Below, piece by piece: positions 18,196 to 26,844 of a DNA stretch of 64,000 bases (the stretch's first letter is position 1; every line of letters starts with the position of its first letter). Both the position numbers and the translations under genes were made by a program. The notes under the pieces were generated by a model. The model searched no databases. It saw nothing but the letters and a program-made list of their open reading frames with translations, and was not told where the DNA came from. The stretch is from Pseudobdellovibrio exovorus JSS (GTDB lineage Bacteria > Bdellovibrionota > Bdellovibrionia > Bdellovibrionales > Bdellovibrionaceae): positions 868,001-932,000 of the forward strand of contig NC_020813.1 in assembly GCF_000348725.1 (NCBI RefSeq). The letters are read 5' to 3'.

Positions 18196-18205
18196 GCCCA
18201 AGACC

Positions 18206-18233
18206 AAAAGAGCCCTTATCGGGCTCTTTTTTT
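18206..18233 (+). terminator. Intrinsic terminator after ppdK
   Basis: Arms AAAAGAGCCC and GGGCTCTTTT with loop TTATC, continuing into a run of seven T. A textbook Rho-independent terminator for the glyQS-ppdK unit. Confidence 0.93.
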
Positions 18234-18246
18234 AGAAAAAGGTGAT

Positions 18247-20082
18247 ATGAAATCAAAGAACTCAAGCGAATTTAAAGCAAGTCTTGTTACCCCGTTGATC
18301 GATGTAAAGTCGCATCGACGTGTTGAGTGTCTTTGGTTTTTTGATCTTCCGGTAAGCCCTTCAGAAATATGGCCTTTTATGGCTGACACCTCACGTATGA
18401 ATCGTGATCTGGGATTGCCCGCGTGGAATGAAAGCACCGTGAATGGCGAGATGCATGTCGAATCTGTCAGTTTAGGTCGCCTACAAAAGTGGATTGAAAA
18501 ACCGTGGATTTGGCTAGAGCCCACTGAGATTCAAAATCATCGGGTATTTAGTCAGGGCTGGATGACAGAACAAAGAGGTGTTTTTAAGATTTATCCAACA
18601 TCGAGCGGCTGTCGTGTGGCTGTGTATTTTCAGTGGGGATTTAAATCTGTTTTCTCTCAAGCCTTATTTCAATTGGCTTCAAATGTTTTAAAAAATAAAT
18701 TTTCCGTATTTTTCGACCACACTGTGCAAAAAATAAAACTGATAAGTCATTCTAAAAAGCAAAGCTCGTTAGAGACTGTCCAAAATTCAAGTGATGCCAG
18801 TGTACAAACTCCATCTAGAGTTGATCAGATCAGCCAAGAGTTTATTGTCGAAAAAAAATGGAATGATTCGAAAAGAAAGATGTTCACATATTTTTTAAGT
18901 GAAGATGAGCTGAGCTTAGATCGTGTTCATCCCAAACAGGTCGCTTCGAAAATGAATTTATCAGTGTCGCAGTTTTTATTTGAGGCGCGTGACCTATTAA
19001 ATAAGGGGTTTCTATATTTAACATGGGATGTGATTTGCCCACACTGTAGAGGAGCTGTCGCTTCTGAAAAGTATTTATCAGCCATATCTAATCAAAATAA
19101 ATGTGAAGCTTGTGAAATTGAATTTGCTTTAGACCAAGAAGAGTCTGTTGAAGTTGTATTCAAGTTAACAGATAAATTGCGTGCGATTCAGTTACAGCAG
19201 TACTGTGCTGCTGAGCCGGCAAAGAAAAGGCATATTAAGCTTTGCCAAATAGTGAGCGCTGCTCAAACACGCAGTTTTTCTTTACATTTACCAGAGGGCC
19301 GCTATCGCTTACGTGGTGCGGGATTCTCGGATATGTTATTTACTGTGGACAAAGCGTCGGATGTGATTGAGCTGGTGTGGGACTCAGCTTCCGAGATAGA
19401 GAAAATTCAAAATATAAATTCTGATTTTTTATTAACGATACATAATAATTCCAACGTCGAATCTGAAATTATTTTAGAAGAGACGTGGTGGTTGAAAGAT
19501 AAATTATTACCCGGTGAAATTTTATCGATGCCTCAGTTCCGTGATTTATTTTCTACGGACTATTTAGGTAGTGGGGTGAAACTTTATTTGGGCCAACAGG
19601 TCTTACTCTTTACGGATATCGTAGGTTCGACGCCTCTGTATAAGGATCTAGGCGATGCCAAAGCTTTTGAGGCCGTCAGACGTCACTATGAAAAAATTGA
19701 GCGTTTGGTCTTAGAGGACAAGGGCGTATTGGTGAAGTTTATTGGCGACGCTGTGATGGCGGCCTATCTGGATTTGGCTGATGCTGTTCGCTCATCTGTG
19801 CGTATTCAGAAAGAATTTTCTGATAGTGATGAACCTATTAAAATTCGCGTGTCGCTCAATCATGGCCCTGTACTTTGTGCCAATCTGAATGTGGGGCTGG
19901 ATTACTTTGGGGCCACGGTGAACACAGCGGCTAAGATTCAAAAGTGGGGCGGGGCTCATCAGATTGTGATGACTCAAGAAATATGGGAGCAAACCAAAAG
20001 CGCCATAGAGGACGAGATTTTGAAAGTAGAGACCCATTACGACGAAAAGCTAGACCTGAATCTAGTCGTTTTGAGCGTCTAA
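18247..20082 (+). CDS. Class III adenylate/guanylate cyclase with START-like and zinc-ribbon regions
   Basis: A 611-residue soluble protein. The N-terminal 150 residues look like a START/polyketide-cyclase fold (FFDLPVSPSEIWPFMAD). A middle part carries two Cys pairs, CPHC and CEAC about 30 residues apart, a probable zinc ribbon. The C-terminal class III cyclase domain (about 455-611) has the first metal Asp in LLFTDIVGST, the base-binding Lys and second Asp in VKFIGDAVMAAY and the Asp of DYFGATVN. The usual transition-state Arg four residues after that Asn is Lys (NTAAK), so activity is uncertain. AAAAAGGTGAT precedes the ATG, directly after the ppdK terminator. Confidence 0.85.
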   Translation: MKSKNSSEFKASLVTPLIDVKSHRRVECLWFFDLPVSPSEIWPFMADTSRMNRDLGLPAWNESTVNGEMHVESVSLGRLQKWIEKPWIWLEPTEIQNHRVFSQGWMTEQRGVFKIYPTSSGCRVAVYFQWGFKSVFSQALFQLASNVLKNKFSVFFDHTVQKIKLISHSKKQSSLETVQNSSDASVQTPSRVDQISQEFIVEKKWNDSKRKMFTYFLSEDELSLDRVHPKQVASKMNLSVSQFLFEARDLLNKGFLYLTWDVICPHCRGAVASEKYLSAISNQNKCEACEIEFALDQEESVEVVFKLTDKLRAIQLQQYCAAEPAKKRHIKLCQIVSAAQTRSFSLHLPEGRYRLRGAGFSDMLFTVDKASDVIELVWDSASEIEKIQNINSDFLLTIHNNSNVESEIILEETWWLKDKLLPGEILSMPQFRDLFSTDYLGSGVKLYLGQQVLLFTDIVGSTPLYKDLGDAKAFEAVRRHYEKIERLVLEDKGVLVKFIGDAVMAAYLDLADAVRSSVRIQKEFSDSDEPIKIRVSLNHGPVLCANLNVGLDYFGATVNTAAKIQKWGGAHQIVMTQEIWEQTKSAIEDEILKVETHYDEKLDLNLVVLSV

Positions 20083-20137
20083 AGCCCCAAGCGAGCTTAA
20101 GTCTTTAGGTCGTATCAGAACCAACCGAAAAGACACT

Positions 20138-20473
20138 ATGAACAGATTATCCGAAGCCGCAAAAAGACGATACCCGCGTAAAGCGTTCAGAAAGAAGCTG
20201 AGCTTTATGTTTGGGGGGAAAGCCAATATGGCCTTCGGAGTTGAAATTGGTGAGGGTGGTATGTCTATTAAGACGAATGAAACCCTTGCTGTGGATCAGA
20301 AGCTAATTTTAAATTTCTTTTTATCAGAGAAAGATTTCTTTTCGATCCGAGCGACACTTAGAAATGTGGCGAGCTTGGCGAATACTACGGAAACAATCTA
20401 TGGGGTGAGTTTTGACGACGTCCCCATAGCCCTAAGACGACAAATCCGAACCTATGTGGCTCGGACTATCTAG
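20138..20473 (+). CDS. PilZ domain protein
   Basis: A 111-residue single PilZ domain, the c-di-GMP receptor module. The first ligand motif is present as RRYPRKAFR; the second, normally D/NxSxxG, reads EIGEGGMS, so the Ser position is altered and binding is plausible but not certain. The rest is the expected beta barrel and C-terminal helix. It lies 55 bases after the cyclase gene on the same strand and may be cotranscribed with it. No strong Shine-Dalgarno. Confidence 0.75.
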   Translation: MNRLSEAAKRRYPRKAFRKKLSFMFGGKANMAFGVEIGEGGMSIKTNETLAVDQKLILNFFLSEKDFFSIRATLRNVASLANTTETIYGVSFDDVPIALRRQIRTYVARTI

Positions 20474-20512
20474 AAACTACAAGAGTTAATAAAAAACTAA
20501 ATTAAGAGCAAA

Positions 20513-20785
20513 TTACTTTGCGCTTAAAGCTTTTTGAACTTGAGCAGATAAACGCGCAATTTTACGAGAAGCAGTAGCTTTGCTGAAAACGCCTTTTTGA
20601 GCAGCTTTCATCATTTGGCTAGTGTAGTAAGATAATAATTGCGGAATACTTGCAGCGTCTTTCTTTTTCAAAGCAGATGCTAAGCTTTTTTCGCCAGTAC
20701 GCACTTTTGATTTGCGATCAGAATTAACTTTGTTTTTGCGAACCGCTTGACGTGCTCTTTTAGCTGCTGACTTGTGTTGTGCCAA
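20513..20785 (-). CDS. rpsT: 30S ribosomal protein S20
   Basis: A 90-residue, Lys/Arg/Ala-rich protein starting MAQHKSAAKRARQAVRKN, with the family helices and the KGVFSKATASRKIARL segment that binds 16S rRNA. It is a primary-binding small-subunit protein. GGAGGTT sits 6 bases before the ATG. It is divergent from murJ and convergent with the PilZ gene. Confidence 0.97.
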   Translation of the reverse strand: MAQHKSAAKRARQAVRKNKVNSDRKSKVRTGEKSLASALKKKDAASIPQLLSYYTSQMMKAAQKGVFSKATASRKIARLSAQVQKALSAK

Positions 20786-20871
20786 GGTATAACCTCCATT
20801 ATAAATAAATACGCTAATTAAAACGAATTTAAGGAGTTAACATAGAGCATCCAGACAGGCAAGACCATTCT

Positions 20872-22416
20872 GTGCTAAAGAACGCTTTAAAGATGGCTTT
20901 TGGCACTATGACCAGTCGCGTGCTCGGGCAATTGAGAGAAAGTCTCTTAGCCTATTACTTCGATAAACGGGTCACAGATGCTTGGGCGGCGGCTTTTAGG
21001 CTTCCAAATATGTTCAGACGGCTTTTGGGCGAAGGTTCCCTGTCTGTCAGTTTTATCCCTGTTTTTGTTGAGGCCCAACAAGATAACCACCTCAGAGCTC
21101 AAAATTTAGTCAATTCTGTTTATAGCCTGCTTTTATTGATTTTGGGCTGTTTGTCGGCCTTTGGTATTTTATACCCTCAGCCCTTGTTAAATATGGTGCT
21201 GGATGCCTCTTATTTGGCAGATACAGAAAAGTATCTGATGACCCTTAGAATGACCAAGATCATGTTCGGCTTTGTCTTCTTCATCAGTTCCTACGCTTTT
21301 ATGATGGGGATCCTGAATGCCCTTGGCCAGTTCGCTTTACCGGCTATGGCTCCGACTTTCTGGAATCTCTGCATGATTATTTCTACCGTGCTGCCACAGA
21401 GGTATTTTGAGCATACCGGTGACCAGCTGGCTTGGGGTGTCCTTATCGGTGGAGCCGTGCAGGCGGCTATTTTGATTCCCGCTTTGGTGAAGTCAGGATT
21501 TTTACCACGGCTTACAATGAATTTTCGCAATCCCGATTTTTTACGTGTTTTAAGGAATATGGCTCCTGGCTTATTGGGTATGGGGCTTTTGCAATTCACC
21601 ACCATCATCAATCTAAGATTTTCATCGTCGTTACAAGAGGGCACGATCTCTTATATCAATTACGTAGATCGTCTTATTGAACTGCCGCTATCATTGATTT
21701 CTGTGAGCCTTGGAACAGCTCTGTTGCCAGCGTTATCGGGCTTTGTGGCACGCAACGAAAAGAAAAAGCTCAGTCAGACGGCTCGTCACTATTTAGAGTT
21801 CAACTTTCTTTTAACAGCCGCAGCGGCCATTGGTTTGTACGTACTGGCACATCCTGTAGTGAAACTTTTATTTGGTCGCGGACGATTTTTAGATAGTGAC
21901 GTTTTCATGACGGCCGAGATCCTGCGGACTTATTGTTGGATTATGGTGTTTTCAAGTGGCGTTCGTGTTTTAACTCCGGCTTACTATGCTGTGAAGAACA
22001 CATGGTTTCCGGCATTGGTTTCATGTGCCTGTTTAGGGGTTCATATTCTGGTAGCCCCGCAGTTGATGGCTGTTTATCAAGTGCATGGCTTAATGCTGTC
22101 GACTATTATCAGCGCCTCTTTGAACCTGAGCTTATTACTTCTTTTCTTTAAATTACTTGTTGGGGATTTTGAATACTTACATTTTTTCAAAAATGTAGTG
22201 GGCTACTCATTGTTGGCATTAACAGCAGGAGTCGGTGCTAGTATTTTCTTTGTCATACAACCGCGTTTGCCAGAGGGATTTTGGTTTTTATTGCCAAACC
22301 TTGTCTTGAGTATTGTTTGCGGCATTGCACTTTTTGTAGTGGCTGGTTATGTATTCCGTGTCACAGCTGTCAGTGAAGTCCTAAATAAAGTTTTAAGACG
22401 TTTAAAAAGACGCTAA
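20872..22416 (+). CDS. murJ: Lipid II flippase MurJ
   Basis: A 514-residue polytopic inner-membrane protein of the MviN/MurJ family with about 14 membrane helices. It moves lipid II across the membrane for peptidoglycan synthesis. Family signatures are visible: GTMTSRVLGQLRE near the start, FRLPNMFRRLLGEGSLSVSF (about 43-62), and the KLLFGRGRF loop after helix 9. The start read is GTG at 20872; AAGGAG occurs too far upstream to define it, and a Met eight codons in is an alternative. Convergent with the dioxygenase gene. Confidence 0.95.
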   Translation: MLKNALKMAFGTMTSRVLGQLRESLLAYYFDKRVTDAWAAAFRLPNMFRRLLGEGSLSVSFIPVFVEAQQDNHLRAQNLVNSVYSLLLLILGCLSAFGILYPQPLLNMVLDASYLADTEKYLMTLRMTKIMFGFVFFISSYAFMMGILNALGQFALPAMAPTFWNLCMIISTVLPQRYFEHTGDQLAWGVLIGGAVQAAILIPALVKSGFLPRLTMNFRNPDFLRVLRNMAPGLLGMGLLQFTTIINLRFSSSLQEGTISYINYVDRLIELPLSLISVSLGTALLPALSGFVARNEKKKLSQTARHYLEFNFLLTAAAAIGLYVLAHPVVKLLFGRGRFLDSDVFMTAEILRTYCWIMVFSSGVRVLTPAYYAVKNTWFPALVSCACLGVHILVAPQLMAVYQVHGLMLSTIISASLNLSLLLLFFKLLVGDFEYLHFFKNVVGYSLLALTAGVGASIFFVIQPRLPEGFWFLLPNLVLSIVCGIALFVVAGYVFRVTAVSEVLNKVLRRLKRR

Positions 22417-22464
22417 AACGACGACGCTAAAAAACGATTCAAGAAATAATTCAAATGAAAGCAA

Positions 22465-23256
22465 TTAGCCAAAGGTAAAACTGCGCATGGCAATCGACGA
22501 GTTTTGAATTTCGTCGTAGACCCAGTTTAAAGAATCATTGGGAGTGCTAGCACCTAAGATATAAAGCATAGGCAAGTAGTGATCTAGGCTTGGCACTGCT
22601 AATTGGCCCGAGAGAGTTTTGTTATAATCCGTAGCTAAAGCCTGAAAGTCACGCTGTTCGATTTTTTCTTTAGACCAAATATCGAATTCAACTGCCCAAT
22701 CATAAGCAGGTGCATGCAAATCACGTGAGTAATTACGTAAGTTGTGAACGATATTGCCGCTTCCTAAAATCAGAACGCCTTCTTTTCTTAAAGACTGTAG
22801 CATCTGACCGATCTGCAGATGTTCACTTGGAGGCAAGCTCATATCAAGACTCAGTTGAAGCACGGGTATATCCGCATTGGGATAAATGTGAGTTAAAACA
22901 CTCCATGTTCCATGATCAAGTCCCCATTGTTCTTGGTCAGAGCGAATATGAATGTTAGGAAAAGCTGTTATTAATTTAATGGCCAATTCAGGTAAACCAT
23001 CGGCAGGGTACTGAACTTGGTACAGAGCCTCTGGGAAACCATAGAAGTCATGAATGGTCTTTGGCTTACGAGCAACAGTGACATAGCTTCCGTTCGTCAT
23101 CCAATGTGCCGAGACACAAAGAATGGCAGTGGGTTTAGGTAAATTCTGTCCCAATAAGTTTAGTGTTTGGCTGTATTGATCTTTTGCCAGAGCATTCATC
23201 GGAGAGCCGTGTCCGATAAAAGCAACAGGCATTATAGACTGATTAGTATTAGACAT
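22465..23256 (-). CDS. ygiD: Extradiol ring-cleavage dioxygenase, 4,5-DOPA dioxygenase (YgiD) family
   Basis: A 263-residue class III extradiol dioxygenase. The metal-binding His residues are in FIGHGSPMNA near the start and HDFYGFPEALY, with GSGNIVHNLR further on, all in family positions. Relatives open DOPA or other catechols with non-haem iron or zinc; the natural substrate in such bacteria is unknown. ATG at 23256 is chosen because AAAGGAG stands 6 bases before it; a longer frame begins at 23271. It follows yceI by 32 bases on the same strand, forming a two-gene unit divergent from lysR. Confidence 0.88.
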   Translation of the reverse strand: MSNTNQSIMPVAFIGHGSPMNALAKDQYSQTLNLLGQNLPKPTAILCVSAHWMTNGSYVTVARKPKTIHDFYGFPEALYQVQYPADGLPELAIKLITAFPNIHIRSDQEQWGLDHGTWSVLTHIYPNADIPVLQLSLDMSLPPSEHLQIGQMLQSLRKEGVLILGSGNIVHNLRNYSRDLHAPAYDWAVEFDIWSKEKIEQRDFQALATDYNKTLSGQLAVPSLDHYLPMLYILGASTPNDSLNWVYDEIQNSSIAMRSFTFG

Positions 23257-23288
23257 AGGCTCTCCTTTCAATGAATCAAATATTCAAA

Positions 23289-23891
23289 CTATTTTTTAGC
23301 AACTTCTTTAGCAGCTTGGATTTTTAAAGTGATTGTCACTTCATCACCAACTACAGGACCAGCTTCAACAGCTTTGCTCCATGTTAAACCGAACTCTTGA
23401 CGATTGATTTTTGTAGAAGCTACGAAAGCAGCTTTTGTGTTGCCGTAAGCATCTGCAACAGTTCCTTTGTACTGACCATCAAAAGTTACTTTTTTAGTTT
23501 TACCTTTGATTGTTAAATCACCAGTAACTTTAAATGACTCTGGAGTTCCAGTGATAGAGGTGCTTTTGAAAGTCATTTTAGGGTGCTTAGCTGCATCGAA
23601 GAAATCTGGGCTCTTCAAGTGATTATCACGATCAGTTACACCAGTGTCGATTGAACCGATTTCTGCTTCTGCAGTTAATGTCGATTTATCGAACTTTTCG
23701 TTGATTGTTAAAACGCCCGAGAAAGTTTTAAACTTACCTTCAACAGAAGAGATAACTAAGTGAGGGATTTCGAATCCTACGCTTGAGTGCATGCCGTCTA
23801 CATTGTATTTGCCAGCTTGCAATTTTGTGTTAGCCCATGCAGTTGTTGTTAGTGCCAAAGTTAAAAGCGCGGTTGTCATTAATTGTTTCAT
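23289..23891 (-). CDS. yceI: YceI family periplasmic protein
   Basis: A 200-residue protein with a clear signal peptide (MKQLMTTALLTLALTTTAWA) and a YceI-type lipocalin-like barrel: YNVDGMHSSVGFEIPHL, the ITDRDNHLKSPDFFD-like segment (here VTDRDNHLKSPDFFDAAKHP) and VTGDLTIKGKTKKVTF. YceI proteins are periplasmic and bind polyisoprenoid-type molecules. AAGGAGACC precedes the ATG. It is the first gene of the unit divergent from the LysR gene. Confidence 0.95.
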   Translation of the reverse strand: MKQLMTTALLTLALTTTAWANTKLQAGKYNVDGMHSSVGFEIPHLVISSVEGKFKTFSGVLTINEKFDKSTLTAEAEIGSIDTGVTDRDNHLKSPDFFDAAKHPKMTFKSTSITGTPESFKVTGDLTIKGKTKKVTFDGQYKGTVADAYGNTKAAFVASTKINRQEFGLTWSKAVEAGPVVGDEVTITLKIQAAKEVAKK

Positions 23892-23914
23892 AGTGGTCTC
23901 CTTATTTGTTAGTA

Positions 23915-23942
23915 AACAAAGTATGGCAGAATGACCTTTGTT
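23915..23942. promoter_or_regulatory. Candidate LysR operator between yceI and lysR
   Basis: An inverted repeat AACAAAG (23915-23921) / CTTTGTT (23936-23942) with 14 bases between its arms lies in the 102-base gap between the divergent yceI and lysR starts. Spacing and place suit a LysR-type activator site. This is a pattern call only. Confidence 0.4.
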
Positions 23943-23993
23943 CTAAAAGTCATTGAAAATATAACTCATTGTTGCTATATTGGAACAATCAAT

Positions 23994-24899
23994 ATGGACT
24001 ATAATCGTGTTGCTCTGTTTATAAGCGTCGTCGAAGCGGGAAGCCTCTCAGAGGCAGCTCGTCGTTTGAATGTGGCAAAATCGAACCTAAGTCGCTCGTT
24101 GTCATCCTTAGAACAAGAGCTTGGAATTCAATTGATATACCGCAACACACGCAACTTTCGTCCAACGGAAGCTGGACTTAATTTTTACAATCAATGTCGG
24201 GGGCCGTTTTTCGATATTAAAATGGCCGCCGAAAGTATGAAACAAAATGATAAAGAGCTAAAGGGTAACTTTGTTATTACAGCAGCCGTTGATTTAGCAC
24301 ATACGATTTTGCCGTCGATTGTTGCGGACTTTTCGAAAGCGTATCCGAGCTTACAAGTCGAAATCAGAGCCGAAGATCGCTTTGTCAATCTTGTTAAAGA
24401 GGGTGTGGATTTAGCATTAAGAATGGGAACCTTAAGCGATTCTGATTTAAAGGCGACTAAGATTAGTGATATTTCTTTGATTCTAGTTTCGACGGCTCAG
24501 TATTTGAATTCACATCCACGCATTCGTACGTTGGAACAGTTAAAGGAACATACGTATGTATCGTTCAATCGCCGATTCGATAAGAACATCACGTTGATCA
24601 AACGTGGAGGCAGTTCCTACCGCATCAAGATGAGCTCACAGTTGATTGCGAATAATCCTATTATCGCGAAGACTTTAACCTTATTAGGTAAAGGCATTGC
24701 TTTGCTACCGGATTTTATTTGTTATGACGAGTTGAAAACAGGGCAGTTGGTAAGAGTGCTTCCTGATTTTGCTTCTGAAGCCAGTCCGGTTCATTTTGTC
24801 TGGCCAGCGCGGGGGGCCGAGTCTCCGAAAGTGCGCGCCTTTGTCGATTTCAGTCGCGACACGCTAAGAAAATATTTTATCACCAGTGCGATTGACTAA
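23994..24899 (+). CDS. LysR-type transcriptional regulator
   Basis: A 301-residue LysR regulator from ATG 23994. The N-terminal winged helix-turn-helix reads ALFISVVEAGSLSEAARRL and SNLSRSLSSLEQELGIQL; the remainder is a periplasmic-binding-protein-like effector domain (from about residue 90), of the CrgA/YafC-like subgroup by its FRPTEAG and LRMGTLSDSDLKA pattern. Divergence from yceI-ygiD implies it controls that pair. GGAA is the only Shine-Dalgarno-like element. The stop overlaps the convergent PilZ gene by four bases. Confidence 0.92.
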   Translation: MDYNRVALFISVVEAGSLSEAARRLNVAKSNLSRSLSSLEQELGIQLIYRNTRNFRPTEAGLNFYNQCRGPFFDIKMAAESMKQNDKELKGNFVITAAVDLAHTILPSIVADFSKAYPSLQVEIRAEDRFVNLVKEGVDLALRMGTLSDSDLKATKISDISLILVSTAQYLNSHPRIRTLEQLKEHTYVSFNRRFDKNITLIKRGGSSYRIKMSSQLIANNPIIAKTLTLLGKGIALLPDFICYDELKTGQLVRVLPDFASEASPVHFVWPARGAESPKVRAFVDFSRDTLRKYFITSAID

Positions 24900-25453
24900 G
24901 CGGCCTGACTCCACACACGAATTTGTTCTAAAAGTTGAGATGAAATTTCGTGGAATTTAACAGCGTAGTAAAGACCACTGTTGTTCTTGAGCATTTGTAC
25001 GGAGTAATTTTTGCGTAGGATAATACCTTCTGCCGTTAATTTTTCCTGTGTGGCAGTTGTTAGCTCTAAATGGAGCTTGAGATGTTCGCCGATCTCAATG
25101 TTAGGGGAATCAAGCAAGCAAAGACCGCCCCCTTCGGAAATAGAGACAAACTCACCTGCGAAAAACTTAGTAGAATTGTGGCCAATCACAGGAATTTTTA
25201 CACTTACACGTTTATACTGACGAGAAATAAAGGTCGAAGCATACTCGGGCTCTTTTTTTAAAAGATAATCCAAGTGTTGCTTACTGAACTCTTCAAGTTG
25301 ATAAATGGGAGTCCAATCTTTTAGATGCTCGGCCCAAACATAATTGAAATCCATCAGTTGTTTTGACTGAAGAAGATGTATTATTTTTTTATATTTATAA
25401 GGGCCGTATTTTTGTTCCCCTATCAATACATACCATGCCGATGCGTCTTTCAT
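24896..25453 (-). CDS. GYF_2 (DUF4339) plus PilZ domain protein
   Basis: A 185-residue soluble protein with two modules. Residues 6-55 form a GYF_2/DUF4339 domain (WYVLIGEQKYGPY, then a W-A-E-H-L-K-D-W run), usually a peptide or membrane-protein contact module. Residues 75-183 form a PilZ domain with RQYKRVSV and a VSISEGGGLCLL motif in place of D/NxSxxG. It is likely a c-di-GMP-responsive adaptor. It stands alone between lysR and mazG. Confidence 0.75.
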   Translation of the reverse strand: MKDASAWYVLIGEQKYGPYKYKKIIHLLQSKQLMDFNYVWAEHLKDWTPIYQLEEFSKQHLDYLLKKEPEYASTFISRQYKRVSVKIPVIGHNSTKFFAGEFVSISEGGGLCLLDSPNIEIGEHLKLHLELTTATQEKLTAEGIILRKNYSVQMLKNNSGLYYAVKFHEISSQLLEQIRVWSQAA

Positions 25454-25529
25454 AGATTACTTATCGACAAAACAAGTAGAATTCTGAGTCTCTACGGAGT
25501 GAGCTGGACTTTTTTGTTAAGAGTTTGTC

Positions 25530-25562
25530 AAAAAAAAGGCGCTGTCTTATTTTGAGACAGTT
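25530..25562 (-). terminator. Intrinsic terminator after mazG
   Basis: On the minus strand CTGTCT pairs with AGACAG around CAAAATA, followed by CGCC and a run of eight T. The stem overlaps the mazG stop codon. Confidence 0.75.
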
Positions 25563-26353
25563 TGTTTCGCCTTTTTCCAAAGCTGTTCTTTTTCCTCGGG
25601 ACTGGTCGCAATGAAGGCCTCAAGCCCATTTTTTTGATGAACCATATTTTCAAAACGTTGAATGAAGCGACGATTAGCTTCACGAAGTGCAGATTCAGGA
25701 TCTACTTGTAAGTGTCGTGCTACTTGCGCGGCCGAAAATAAGACATCACCTAATTCGTGCTCAATGTTTTTTTGTTGTTCTGCTGTTGCGTCTTCCAAAG
25801 CTTCTTCTAGTTCGACAATTTCTGCGCGCAGTTGCTGTAGAACTTGTCGGGCATTGGACCAATCGAATTGGTACTTTTGTGTTTTATCTCCGATACTGTA
25901 GGCGCGTTGCAGTGCAGGCAAAGATGGGGGGATATCGAAAGAGCTTTCTTTTTTTGGTTTGTTCTTCTTTTCAGCCTTTTTGATTTCTTGCCAGTTGCTA
26001 ATGACTTCTTTTGCATCTTGAACTTTAACATCGGAAAAGACGTGGGGATGGCGTCGCACAATTTTTGAGGCGATCGATTCGATAACATTGGATATATCAA
26101 ATGCTTGGCGCTCTTTTGCTAACTGAGCATGTAGGATTACCTGAAAGAGGACGTCTCCGAGTTCTTCGCAAATATGTGGATCGGTTGCGGACTCTAGGGC
26201 TTCAACTAACTCGTGAACTTCCTCGATGGCATAGCGGGCTAGTGATTGGTGGCTTTGCTGTTTATCCCATGGACAGCCGTCTGGGCCGCGTAGGTCTGCG
26301 ATAACTTGAAGCAGAGATTCAAATGTATTGAGTGTTTTTGGTGGTTGAGGCAT
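25547..26353 (-). CDS. mazG: Nucleoside triphosphate pyrophosphohydrolase MazG
   Basis: A 268-residue two-domain MazG. Domain 1 has GCPWDKQQSHQSL, the metal-binding AIEEVHELVEAL and EELGDVLFQV; domain 2 has RAEIVELEEAL and HELGDVLFSAAQVARHL. It hydrolyses (d)NTPs to monophosphates and pyrophosphate, a house-cleaning and alarmone-lowering role in the cytosol. It is divergent from ybeY, the two start codons being only 14 bases apart, so their promoters must lie within each other's coding sequence. Confidence 0.95.
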   Translation of the reverse strand: MPQPPKTLNTFESLLQVIADLRGPDGCPWDKQQSHQSLARYAIEEVHELVEALESATDPHICEELGDVLFQVILHAQLAKERQAFDISNVIESIASKIVRRHPHVFSDVKVQDAKEVISNWQEIKKAEKKNKPKKESSFDIPPSLPALQRAYSIGDKTQKYQFDWSNARQVLQQLRAEIVELEEALEDATAEQQKNIEHELGDVLFSAAQVARHLQVDPESALREANRRFIQRFENMVHQKNGLEAFIATSPEEKEQLWKKAKQTVSK

Positions 26354-26367
26354 ATTCAGATTGTTGC

Positions 26368-26844
26368 ATGAAAGTGAATATAGTCAATGAACCAGAAAAG
26401 TTATTGTCCGCGCCGCAGTTGAAAAAACTGGTTCAGCGTATTTGTCGTTACTTTGCTGTTAAGAAGATACGCAATCGTCAAATGCTATTAAAGAAAAAAG
26501 AACTAACAGTTGTATTTTTATCTCGCGCCGAGATGAAGACGATTAATTATCAATTTCGTAAAAAAAATAAACCTACGGATATTTTAAGCTTTGCAAGTGG
26601 AGATCCTGAATCGTTAGGGGAGCTCCTCTTATGCCTTCCAGTATTAGAAGAGCAGGCCAAACGACAGCAGCATTCACTTCAACATGAAACAGCCTACATG
26701 CTGATCCATGGGATATTACATTTATTGGGATATGATCACGAATTGTCCAAAGCGGAAGAGCAGTTGATGTTCAGATTGCAAGATAGATGTTTTGAGGAAA
26801 TAAGTAGATTATTTAGAAGTAATATTCAATCTAATAGTACTTAA
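26368..26844 (+). CDS. ybeY: Endoribonuclease YbeY
   Basis: A 158-residue YbeY metalloprotein acting in 16S rRNA 3' maturation and ribosome quality control. The zinc motif HGILHLLGYDHE (family H-x3-H-x5-H) is intact near residue 115, and KKNKPTDILSFAS is the usual preceding strand. ATG at 26368 starts the conserved region; a longer frame from 26332 would overlap the mazG start. The stop overlaps that of the convergent histidine kinase gene by four bases and marks the left edge of the accessory block. Confidence 0.94.
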   Translation: MKVNIVNEPEKLLSAPQLKKLVQRICRYFAVKKIRNRQMLLKKKELTVVFLSRAEMKTINYQFRKKNKPTDILSFASGDPESLGELLLCLPVLEEQAKRQQHSLQHETAYMLIHGILHLLGYDHELSKAEEQLMFRLQDRCFEEISRLFRSNIQSNST

